From Sulfuritalea sp. (GTDB lineage: Bacteria; Pseudomonadota; Gammaproteobacteria; Burkholderiales; Rhodocyclaceae): DNA of 64,000 nt. Shown here one piece after another: positions 26,916 through 34,329 of this stretch. Each line of letters starts with the position of its first letter. Position 1 is the stretch's first letter. Below the pieces are notes generated by a model. It was not told the DNA's origin. It searched no databases and saw only the letters and a program-made list of their open reading frames with translations. A program made the position numbers and the translations under genes. Location: the NCBI GenBank assembly GCA_016712985.1, contig JADJQA010000005.1, positions 1-64,000 on the forward strand, given 5' to 3'.

Positions 26916-28036
26916 GTCAGCAAAAAGCCCTGAAAACAGAGGGATTGAGACGTTTCAGGAGTCGAAGTAAAGGTATTGATTGCAGGTCAGCAAAAAGCCC
27001 TGAAAACAGAGGGATTGAGACTGTTTGGCATGCCTCGCAAAGCCGCGTCCAAGCCCTGAAACGAGGGGATTGGACGCGGTCCCGCTCGGCCAGGTGCGCA
27101 AAAAGCCCTGAAAACAGAGGGGATTGAGACGGTTGGCGATTGTGGGTGTTCCATCCGTCAAGCAAAAAGCCCTGAAAACAGAGGGATTGAGACGCAGCTG
27201 ATGCCGACCAGCGGCCACCAGGAATCGTCAGCAACAAGCCCTGAAAACAGAGGGATTGAGACCTGTCGGCTTCGGTAGCAGCTACAGTCTTGCGTCAGCA
27301 AAAAGCCCTGAAAACAGAGGGATTGAGACAACTGCCCGTGTTGGATTCGTCCAGGGCAAAAGCCCTGAAAACAGAGGGATTGAGACATCGCGTGTGTAGG
27401 TCGCTCGTCAGTCAGCAAGTCCTGTGTCAGCAAAAAGCCCTGAAAACAGAGGGATTGAGACGGGATATCGGCGTCGGGCGGCCGCGTGATGCAGTCAGCA
27501 AGAAGCCCTGAAAACAGAGGGATTGAGACGCCGAGCGGGCATCGGGCGGTCGTCAGCAAAAAGCCCTGAAAACAGAGGATTGAGACCTGCAGGAACGCCA
27601 TCAGCGGTCATCAGGCGGGCGTGTCAGCAAAAAGCCCTGAAAACAGAGGATTGAGACAGCAAGGTGAATTCGTCTTGACAGCGCCAGCGTCAGCAAAAGC
27701 CCTGAAAACAGAGGGATTGAGACTTCCTGCCGGCGCGAGGCCCAGTCACAAAGCCCTGAAAAGAGAGGATTGAGACGGCCGGCAGGAAAACGGGGCGGGT
27801 TATCGAAACCGGTCAGCAAAAGCCCTGAAAACAGAGGGATTGAGACCGTTGGTGGTCCGCACCTGTAATCAACTCGATCAGTCAGCAAAAGCCCTGAAAA
27901 CAGAGGGATTGAGACCACGCTGCTGTGGGGCACTGCGGCGCGTCAGCAAAAGCCCTGAAAACAGAGGGATTGAGACACCTGTGGGCAGCCGCCTTCACGT
28001 GAAGCAAAAAAGCCCTGAAAACAGAGGGATTGAGAC
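26916..28036 (+). CRISPR. Type III-A CRISPR array, about 18 repeats
   Basis: The full repeat is 36 bases: GTCAGC, A5, GCCCTG, A4, CAGAGGG, ATTGAGAC. Copies begin near 26916, 26986, 27051 (core only), 27094, 27157, 27227, 27294, 27353, 27426, 27494, 27552, 27623, 27689, 27745, 27812, 27881, 27942 and 28001. The last 8 bases (ATTGAGAC) fit the 5' handle of type III crRNAs, so transcription on the plus strand is likely. Spacers run from about 18 to 39 bases, unusually uneven. Many copies have A4 for A5 or GG for GGG. The copies at 27051 and 27745 are degenerate. Spacer 27387-27425 contains a partial repeat start (GTCAGCAAGTCCTGT). Confidence 0.97.
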
Positions 28037-28083
28037 CGGATGCGCGGGTGCAATCGCGGGCTATGGCGGGCCGCCGGGCCGCC

Positions 28084-29001
28084 TTACAGCCATAGCGCCG
28101 AGAGCGGCGCAAGCCACAGCTTTTCTCCCATCGGCAAGACCTGTTCGCCGTCGTAAAGCACGATGCCGGCAACGAAGCGCTTGCCGGCAAGTCCGGCGAG
28201 CTTGCGCAGTCCCCCCAGGTCGCCGCCGCGCACCGTGGCGCCGGCTTTGACCTCGATGCCGACAACACCGGCGGCCGCGTTTTCGATCACGAAATCGACT
28301 TCGTACTGATCGTGATCGCGGTAGTAGCTGAGTCGCCAGGATTCGTCGGACCACGAGATCATCTTGAGCAGCTCGCCGAAGACGAAACTTTCCAGCAGGC
28401 GGCCGAACGGTCCGCGCTCTCGGGCCAGTGTCTCGGGCGTGACGCCGGTCAGCGCGGCCAGCAGCCCGGAGTCGATGAACTGGAAACGCGGGGTCTTGAC
28501 GATGCGCGCCAGTTCGCTTCCCGACCACACGGGAATTCGCCGCAGCAGATACAGGTGCTCGAAGATCGCGAGGTAACGCATCGCGGTTTTCTGGTCGATG
28601 CCGAGTTGTCCGCCGAGCCGGGCGAAGTTGCAGGGCTGACCAGCCACCTGTGCCAGCGCCCGGAGCAGACGGGGCAGCAGGTCGAGTTTGTGAATGTCGG
28701 CGATTTCGCGCACGTCGCGCCCGCCCTGCACTTCACATTGCGCCAGCGGCAGCAGATGCAGTGTTTCCATGCGTCCCGCCAGCGAGTCCGCGACTTTGGG
28801 CAGCGCCATGAGATTGGCCAAACCCGTCAGCAGGAAGCGTCCGGGTCGCCGGGGTCCGATTGGCGCGGCCCGGCCAGCACCACCACGCGCGTGTCGGCCA
28901 ACAGCTCGCCGACGCTCCGTGCGATGAAACGTGGATAAATAGCGGCCAGAGTATCCACGAAATACGGAATTTAGTATCTTGAAAAATGGATTTTGCGGCA
29001 A
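28084..29001 (-). pseudogene. AAA ATPase/DUF4143 protein, deleted N-terminal half
   Basis: The frame keeps the C-terminal DUF4143 and nuclease-like region: REIADIHKLDLLPRLLRALA, DQKTAMRYLAIFEHLYLLRR, FVFGELLKMISWSDE, and the YEVDFVIENAAAGVVGIEVK core. It also keeps a scrap of the ATPase (GRFLLTGLANLMALPKVADS). The Walker A region and about 80 residues between the ATPase and DUF4143 are missing, so it is a deletion derivative. Such ATPases are common accessory genes. A related C-terminal scrap lies at 50993-51315. It separates the array from the Phd/PIN pair. Confidence 0.75.
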
Positions 29002-29186
29002 TCAATCACGGATCCGGCATTCCATTCGACACTGATTTGATGATTTGCCGCTGTCCGCAGGAAACCCAGAGAGCAGCACGATTGAGAGTTCTGGCTGCCG
29101 CCACCGCCACCGTGCGCGGCTCGGCTTGCCAGTCGAACCGACGCCGAGTAGACTAACTCTTAGCTAGATCCACAGGGAGGTGCGCC

Positions 29187-29429
29187 ATGCAACTCGTCAA
29201 TATTCACGACGCGAAGACCCGGCTTTCGAAATTGCTTGAGCAGGTTCAGTCCGGCGAGGACGTGGTGATCGCCAGGGCGGGCACGCCGATCGCGCGCCTG
29301 ATCCCCTACGCGGCACTCAGGCGCGAAATCGCCCCCCCGGGAGGCATGCAAGGGGAAATCTGGATCGCCGACGATTTCGATGCGCCGATTGATGATCTGT
29401 TCGACGTCCTGAAGCCCGAAGCCCGATGA
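29187..29429 (+). CDS. Phd/YefM-family antitoxin
   Basis: This 80-residue protein has MQLVNIHDAKTRLSKLLEQV and GEDVVIARAGTPIARLIPY, the Phd/YefM N-terminal DNA-binding domain. An acidic C-terminus (DDFDAPIDDLFDVLKPEAR) is typical of the toxin-binding tail. A ribosome site AGGGAGG lies upstream. The stop overlaps the next start by 4 bases (ATGA). Confidence 0.92.
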   Translation: MQLVNIHDAKTRLSKLLEQVQSGEDVVIARAGTPIARLIPYAALRREIAPPGGMQGEIWIADDFDAPIDDLFDVLKPEAR

Positions 29430-29811
29430 GGTTGCTGCTTGACACCCATTTGGCGATCTGGTGGGAAGCCGGCCACCCCGCCTTCCGGCCACCGTCATCG
29501 ACCTGGTTCGCAAGCAGGCCGAATCCGTGTTCGTCAGCCGTGCCTCGCTGTGGGAAATCGCCATCAAGGTTTCCATCGGACGGCTGAGAATCGATGCCGT
29601 CAAATTTGCCGGCAACATTGAAGCGCATGGCTTTCAATGGCTGGACATTCGCAATCAGCACATTCTCGCCGTGGCTTCGCTGGCGACCTTCGACGATCAC
29701 CGCGATCCGTTTGACCGCCTGCTGGTCGCGCAGAGTTTGACCGAGCCCTTGCTCTTGCTGACGGCCGACGCAAAACTCGGGCGCTACGGGGCCACGGTGC
29801 GCGTCATCTAG
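29426..29811 (+). CDS. vapC: PIN-domain toxin (VapC), frameshifted
   Basis: The protein opens MRLLLDTHLAIWWEAGHP, then needs one added base near 29475 to continue RLPATVIDLVRKQAESVFVS, RASLWEIAIKVSIGRL, TFDDHRDPFDRLLVAQS and LLLTADAKLGRYG. Corrected, it is a complete PIN toxin of the PIN_Sll0205 type, about 128 residues, with metal-site residues in LLDTH, SLWEIAIK and DPFDRLL. It is paired with the Phd-type antitoxin just upstream. The break is of the same single-base type seen across the window. Confidence 0.82.
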
Positions 29812-29812
29812 C

Positions 29813-29824
29813 GGCAAGCTTGCC
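29813..29824. promoter_or_regulatory. 12-bp palindrome GGCAAGCTTGCC before cas2
   Basis: Third copy of the palindrome. It starts two bases after the vapC stop and lies 40 bases before the cas2 start. Confidence 0.4.
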
Positions 29825-29863
29825 GGCCTTGTCGCGCGGGGCACGGCCGCCGATACTGCCGGC

Positions 29864-30166
29864 ATGGCATCGGCAAGCGACACCTTCCGCACCCTCTACC
29901 TCGTCTGCTACGACGTGAGCAGCCCCCGGCGGCTGTACCGCGTGCATCGCTATCTGCTGGGTTTCAATGTGGGCGGGCAGAAGTCCTTATTCGAATGCTG
30001 GTTCACCCCGGCGGAACTGCGCGAAGCGCGGTACGAGCTGGCCGCCCTGATCGATCCGGTGGAAGATCGCGTGCACATCTTCCAGCTCGATCCGCGGATG
30101 AAGATGGAAGGCCTCGGCATCGCCGTCGCGCCGGCGCCGACTTCTTCGGCGTTCATGGTGCTGTGA
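29864..30166 (+). CDS. cas2: Cas2, stand-alone copy
   Basis: This 100-residue ferredoxin-fold subunit of the spacer integrase has the conserved first-strand Asp in TLYLVCYDVSSPRRLYRVHR, and SLFECWFTPAEL, LIDPVEDRVHIFQLDPR. The C-terminal tail VAPAPTSSAFMVL carries the APAPT codons of a short over-represented DNA word (see findings). It lies 13 bases before cas1. A second, divergent Cas2 domain follows cas1 in frame, so the locus encodes two Cas2 versions. Confidence 0.9.
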   Translation: MASASDTFRTLYLVCYDVSSPRRLYRVHRYLLGFNVGGQKSLFECWFTPAELREARYELAALIDPVEDRVHIFQLDPRMKMEGLGIAVAPAPTSSAFMVL

Positions 30167-30179
30167 GGAAGGCGGCGAA

Positions 30180-31760
30180 ATGACCAGCCTGTATGTCGAT
30201 CGTCGCGGGGTGCACCTCAAGGCCGACGGCGAGGCCCTGGTGTTCTACGAGAACGAGTCGCGCTGCGGCACGGTGCCGCTGGCGCCGCTCTCGCGGGTGT
30301 TCCTGCGCGGCGACGTTCAGCTTTCTGCCGCGCTGCTGGGCAAGCTGGGCGAGCGCGGCATCGGCGTGGTGGTGCTCTCGGGCCGCAAGGGCGAACCGAC
30401 CCTGCTGCTTGGCCGCCCGCACAACGATGCGGGGCGGCGCGTGGCGCAGTACGCGCTTTCGCTCGATGGCGAATTCTGCCTGCGCTTTGCGCGCGCCATC
30501 GTCGAGGCCAAGCTGCGCGCCCAGCGCGCGCTGCTTGCCGAACGCCGCGACGAGGATCTGCGCTGGCGCTATCCGCTGACGGTGGCCATGGAGCGGCTCG
30601 ATGGCTGCCTGGGCCAGGTCGACGCGCAGCCGGGCATCGCCGCCTTGCGCGGCCTGGAGGGCGCCGGCGCGGCGGCGTATTTTCAGGGCTTCCAGGAATT
30701 GTTCGCCGAGCGCCTGGGGTTCTCCGGCCGCAATCGCCGTCCGCCGAAGGACCCGGTGAACGCTGTGCTGTCGCTGACCTACACGCTGCTGCACGCGGAA
30801 GCGGTGATCGCGCTCTACGGCGCGGGGCTGGATCCCTTCATCGGCTTCTACCACGCGCTGGATTTCGGCCGCGAGTCGCTGGCCTGCGACGTGGTCGAGG
30901 CCCTGCGCCCGCAAGCCGACCGCTTCGTGCTGAAGCTGTTTCGCGCGGAAACACTGCGCCCGGAGGATTTCAGCTCGGCCGACGGCGCCTGCCTGCTGGG
31001 CAAGGCCGGACGCGCGCGTTACTACGCCGAGTGGGAAGCGGCCGCCGAAGCCCTGCGCCGCTCGCTGACCGAGGCTGTCGCCGATGTCGCCGCCGCGGTC
31101 GGCAACCATCGGCCCGCCACCGCCGCCGCGCCCGAAACGGACGACGAGGAATTCGCGCCGCCCGCCGGGCCGCCCCAAGGGCGGCGCAGCCAGTCCATGG
31201 AGCCGCGCAGCGGCGAACCGCCGTCACCCTCTGCCTTGAGCAGGGGGCCGGGGGCTAGCGTATGCACACATCTCCCCCGTCATTCCGGCGCAGGCCGGAA
31301 TCCAGTGGACGGGGACCGCAAAACATCGATTGACCCTGTATGTCTTGGCTTTTCTTGCCGAAGACCGTCCCGAAGTCCATCGCCTCAGCCCTTCTGGACC
31401 CCGGCTTTCGCCGGGGAGACGGTGCCGTTGAGATGTGTGCATACGCTAGGGGGCCGGGGGGACGGTAGTCCATTGACCGACTGGGTGATTGGCTACGACA
31501 TCGCCAACCCGCGCCGCCTGGTCAGGGTCCACCGCCGCATGTGCGCCCACGCCACGCCGCTGGAATACAGCGTGTTCCTATTGGTGGGCACCGAGCGGGC
31601 GAAGCAGGATTGCCTGGAAGATGTCGCCGCGCTGATCGACGCCAGGGAGGACGACGTGCGCTGCTACCCGCTGCCCGGCCGCGGCTTCCAGGCCCGCATC
31701 GGCCGCGCCAGCATGCCTTCGGGCATCCACTGGAGCGGGCTGCCGGCGGCGGTGGCGTGA
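30180..31760 (+). CDS. cas1: Cas1 fused in frame to a second Cas2 domain through a repeat-derived linker
   Basis: This is one uninterrupted 526-codon frame. Residues 1 to about 312 are a complete Cas1: an N-terminal beta domain, then the metal-site Glu207 (TLLHAEAVIALYGAG), His225 (GFYHALDFG) and Glu240 (CDVVEALRP). Residues from about 325 to 433 are encoded by a dispersed intergenic repeat that itself holds a 195-base REPIN-like insertion, giving a Pro/Arg/Ser-rich linker. Residues 435-526 are Cas2-like (WVIGYDIANPRRLVRVHRRM, YSVFLLVGT, ALIDAREDDVRCYPLP), with Asp440 at the usual place. A TTG at 31473 could start a separate Cas2, so both a fusion and two proteins are possible. The stop overlaps csx16 (GTGA). 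Confidence 0.8.
   Translation: MTSLYVDRRGVHLKADGEALVFYENESRCGTVPLAPLSRVFLRGDVQLSAALLGKLGERGIGVVVLSGRKGEPTLLLGRPHNDAGRRVAQYALSLDGEFCLRFARAIVEAKLRAQRALLAERRDEDLRWRYPLTVAMERLDGCLGQVDAQPGIAALRGLEGAGAAAYFQGFQELFAERLGFSGRNRRPPKDPVNAVLSLTYTLLHAEAVIALYGAGLDPFIGFYHALDFGRESLACDVVEALRPQADRFVLKLFRAETLRPEDFSSADGACLLGKAGRARYYAEWEAAAEALRRSLTEAVADVAAAVGNHRPATAAAPETDDEEFAPPAGPPQGRRSQSMEPRSGEPPSPSALSRGPGASVCTHLPRHSGAGRNPVDGDRKTSIDPVCLGFSCRRPSRSPSPQPFWTPAFAGETVPLRCVHTLGGRGDGSPLTDWVIGYDIANPRRLVRVHRRMCAHATPLEYSVFLLVGTERAKQDCLEDVAALIDAREDDVRCYPLPGRGFQARIGRASMPSGIHWSGLPAAVA
31160..31475. repeat. Dispersed ~110-bp repeat between cas1 and the second cas2, split by an insertion
   Basis: From GCCGCCCGCCGGGCCGCCCC to GGTAGTCCATTGACC, minus the insertion at 31255-31449, this matches the reverse complement of 61023-61140 at about four bases in five (GCCGCGCAG, GTCACCC and GGTAGTCCA are shared). 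It also resembles 58755-58855. The family therefore sits at gene boundaries. Here it has no in-frame stop. Confidence 0.75.
31255..31449. mobile_element. 195-bp REPIN-like insertion with 20-bp terminal inverted repeats
   Basis: CTAGCGTATGCACACATCTC (31255-31274) is the exact reverse complement of 31430-31449. An 11-base direct repeat GGGGCCGGGGG flanks it (31244-31254 and 31450-31460), which looks like a target duplication. Inside are two REP-like words in opposite orientation: CGTCATTCCGGCGCAGGCCG near 31279 and CCGGCTTTCGCCGGGG near 31401. The length, 195 = 65 codons, and lack of stops keep the cas1-cas2 frame open. Confidence 0.8.
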
Positions 31761-32053
31761 GGACGTTGTTCGTCTCGCGCCACCCCGGCGCCGTGGAATG
31801 GGCGCGCCGGAAGGGCCTGGCAGTCGATGCCTGGGTCGCGCATCTCGACCCCGCAACAGTCGGCGCCGGCGACACGGTGATCGGCAGTCTGCCGCCGCAC
31901 CTGGCGGCCGCCGTCTGCGCTCGCGGCGCGCGCTTTCTGCATCTGCGGCTGGATATTCCGGCAGAATGGCGCGGCCGGGAGTTGTCGGCGGATGAACTGG
32001 AGTCGGCCGACGCGCGGCTGGAGGAGTTTTTCGTGAAAGGCAAGCCCGCATGA
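31757..32053 (+). CDS. csx16: Csx16, type III accessory protein (VVA1548 family)
   Basis: This 98-residue protein starts at GTG (31757), which overlaps the cas1::cas2 stop. Its sequence RTLFVSRHPGAVEWARRKGL, WVAHLD, GDTVIGSLPPHLAAAVCARG and LDIPAEWRGRELSADELE matches the Csx16 family (TIGR02620 type). Such proteins occur with type III loci and have been linked to cyclic oligoadenylate degradation; that role is inferred here. The stop overlaps csx1 by 4 bases. Confidence 0.85.
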   Translation: MRTLFVSRHPGAVEWARRKGLAVDAWVAHLDPATVGAGDTVIGSLPPHLAAAVCARGARFLHLRLDIPAEWRGRELSADELESADARLEEFFVKGKPA

Positions 32054-33231
32054 GCAGGACACTGATCACCTTTCTCGGCCGCGTGCCGCCGGAGCGCGGC
32101 AGCAGTTACCGCGAGACCACCTACGATTTTGGCGCCGCGCAACGCAAAACACCGTTCTTCGGCTCGGCACTGGCCGAGGAAGCGCGTGTCGACTGCCTGC
32201 GAATTCTCGGCACTCCGGGGAGCATGTGGGACGTGCTGGCCTTCGATCTGCACGAGCATCTGGATGACGCGCTGGAGACGGCAGTGCGCAGCGACGCCGT
32301 GACACAGGATATGCTCGACGAACTTGAAGCGGCTCTGAACGCCATCGGCAAGCGCCGCTACCAGTTGCGTCTGGTGCCCTACGGCTACGACGAAGGGAAG
32401 CAGGTCGAGATTCTCAAGGCCATGTCGACCGGCTTTCGCGGCGGCGACGAGGTGCTGCTCGACATCACCCACGCCCTGCGTCACCTGCCGATGCTGGGCC
32501 TGCTTTCGGTCTTCTATCTGCAAGCGGTGGTACAGGCTCGCGTCACCGACATTTTCTATGCGGCCTTCGACCGTGCCGAGAACGGCATCACGCCGGTGGT
32601 GAAGCTCGACGGCCTGCTGCGCATCTACGAATGGCTGCGCGCCATGGAACGCTTCAACAAGGATGGCGACTACGGCGCTTTCGGTGAATTGCTGACGCGC
32701 GAGGGACTGCCCGGCAAGCTGTTGACCGATGCCGCCTACCTGGAGCGCATCGCCAACGCACCCGACGCCCGGCGCAAGCTCGATTCCTTCGCGCAATCTC
32801 CGCAACAGCCGCAAAGCGCGGCCGGCGCGCTGTTCCTGCCGCTGCTGAAGGCGCGCATCTCCTGGCGTCAGGGGCGCACCCGGTCTGCCTGGGAAGCCGC
32901 GCTGGCGCGCGAGTACCTGACACGACGTGACTATGTTCGCGCCGCCGAATTCGGCTACGAGTCGGCCATCACGGCGCAGGTGGAGGCGACCGGCGGCGAT
33001 GACAACAACTACGACGTCCGCAAGAGCGCCGACGAACAACTGAGCGAGGCGACCCGCAACCAGCGGCAACGCCCCGGCGCGATTGGCAATCTGATCACCT
33101 TGAAGAATCTGCGCAACAGTCTGGCGCACGGCACACGCTCGGATGCAGACACGGTGCGCGATCTGATCCGCGAGGAAAGTCGCCTGGCCGACTGGCTGGA
33201 AAAGTCATTCGCCATCCTGCTGCCGCGATGA
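32050..33231 (+). CDS. csx1: Csx1/Csx2-family CARF-HEPN ribonuclease (cOA effector)
   Basis: This 393-residue protein has an N-terminal CARF domain of the DxTHG type. The start is TLITFLGRVPPERGSSYRET, and the nucleotide-loop motif is DITHALRHLPMLGLL (D138-x-T-H141). The C-terminal domain contains LKNLRNSLAHGTR, in which R355 and H360 form the HEPN R-x4-H active site. Proteins of this design are RNases switched on by cyclic oligoadenylate made by Cas10. It overlaps csx16 and the next gene by 4 bases each. Confidence 0.88.
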   Translation: MSRTLITFLGRVPPERGSSYRETTYDFGAAQRKTPFFGSALAEEARVDCLRILGTPGSMWDVLAFDLHEHLDDALETAVRSDAVTQDMLDELEAALNAIGKRRYQLRLVPYGYDEGKQVEILKAMSTGFRGGDEVLLDITHALRHLPMLGLLSVFYLQAVVQARVTDIFYAAFDRAENGITPVVKLDGLLRIYEWLRAMERFNKDGDYGAFGELLTREGLPGKLLTDAAYLERIANAPDARRKLDSFAQSPQQPQSAAGALFLPLLKARISWRQGRTRSAWEAALAREYLTRRDYVRAAEFGYESAITAQVEATGGDDNNYDVRKSADEQLSEATRNQRQRPGAIGNLITLKNLRNSLAHGTRSDADTVRDLIREESRLADWLEKSFAILLPR

Positions 33232-34329
33232 ACCCCGCTGACTACCCCCGCCGCATCCTGCTGGCCGTCACCGGCCTGACGCCGCAGGTGGTGACGGAAA
33301 CGCTCTACGCGCTCGCCGCAGCGCCGGCGCCGACTATTGGCGTGGCCTTCGTTCCCACCGAAATCCATCTCATCACCACGGCCGAAGGCGCGGAGCGCGC
33401 GCGGCTCTCGCTGCTCGACCCGCAGACCGGCCAGTTCCATGCGCTGTGCCGCGATTACGAGCTTGCCGGCATCGATTTCACCGCGGCCAACATCCACACG
33501 ATCGCCGATGCCGCCGGGCAGCCGCTGGCCGATATCCGTACGCCGCAGGACAACACCCTGGCCGCCGACTGCCTGCTCGGCCATGTGCGTCGCCTGTGCG
33601 CCGACGACAGCACAGCGCTACATGTGTCGATCGCCGGCGGGCGCAAGACCATGGGCTTCTTTCTCGGTTATGCGCTGTCGCTGTTCGGCCGCGCGCAGGA
33701 TCGGCTCTCGCACGTGCTGGTGTCGGAACCCTTCGAATCACTGACGGATTTCTATTACCCGCCGAGAACGCCGCGCGTGCTGCACACCCGCGACGGCCGG
33801 CCGGTGCATACGGCCGCTGCGCGGATCATGCTCGCCGAGATCCCCTTCGTGCGCCTGCGCGACGGCCTGCCGAAAGAGGCATTGCAACATCCGGCGCCCT
33901 TTGCCTCGCTGGTAGCCGCGGCCCAGCAGGGCCTCGGCGCGCCGCGCCTGGAGTTCGACTTCGCCCGCCGCCTGGCGATCTGCGGCGGTGTCGAGGTCCC
34001 GCTGCCGCCGGCGCTGCTGGCCTGGTACGGGTGGCTGCACCGGCAGGCGGATTTCGTCGGCCATCGCCAGGCGGATCCGGCCGGCTATCTGGAGTTGTAT
34101 GCGCGCATCGTCGGCCCGGCGCATCCCTCCCTGGCGACGGCGCGGGCGACGCTGAAAGACGGTTTCGATGCGGCGTTTTTCGAGCAGAAGACCTCCAAGC
34201 TCAATCGCCGGCTGCGCAAGAACCTTGTCGCTGGCGGCGGAGCCCTGGCTGGTGCGTACCCAGGGCGAACGGCCGAACACGCTGCACGGTCTGTCGCTCA
34301 GCCGCCGCCCCGCTGGTAGTGCAGCGTGA
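33228..34329 (+). CDS. NE0113-family CARF protein, frameshifted near the end
   Basis: The N-terminal 160 residues match the Cas_NE0113 family (TIGR02584 type): PRRILLAVTGLTPQVVTETL, FVPTEIHLITTAEGAERARL, HVSIAGGRKTMGFFLGYALS. This is a CARF-type domain. The C-terminal part (FDFARRLAICGGVEVPLPPA, then LLAWYGWL) resembles a winged helix. Near 34217 one extra T (CTTG) shifts the frame; removing it restores SLAAEPWLVRTQGERPNTLH and a stop at 34327-34329, about 366 residues. It could bind or cleave cyclic oligoadenylate (ring nuclease) or act as a cOA-responsive regulator. Its end overlaps the convergent MoaD-like gene by 32 bases. Confidence 0.8.

Noticed and set aside
26917..27933. Proteins read from the CRISPR array
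   Set aside because: They are translations of the repeats (recurring CFQGFLL or KALKTEGLR) and have no gene features.
31255..31449. The Cas1-Cas2 linker as a conserved protein domain
   Set aside because: Its sequence follows from REP-like DNA words and inverted repeats, not from a protein fold.
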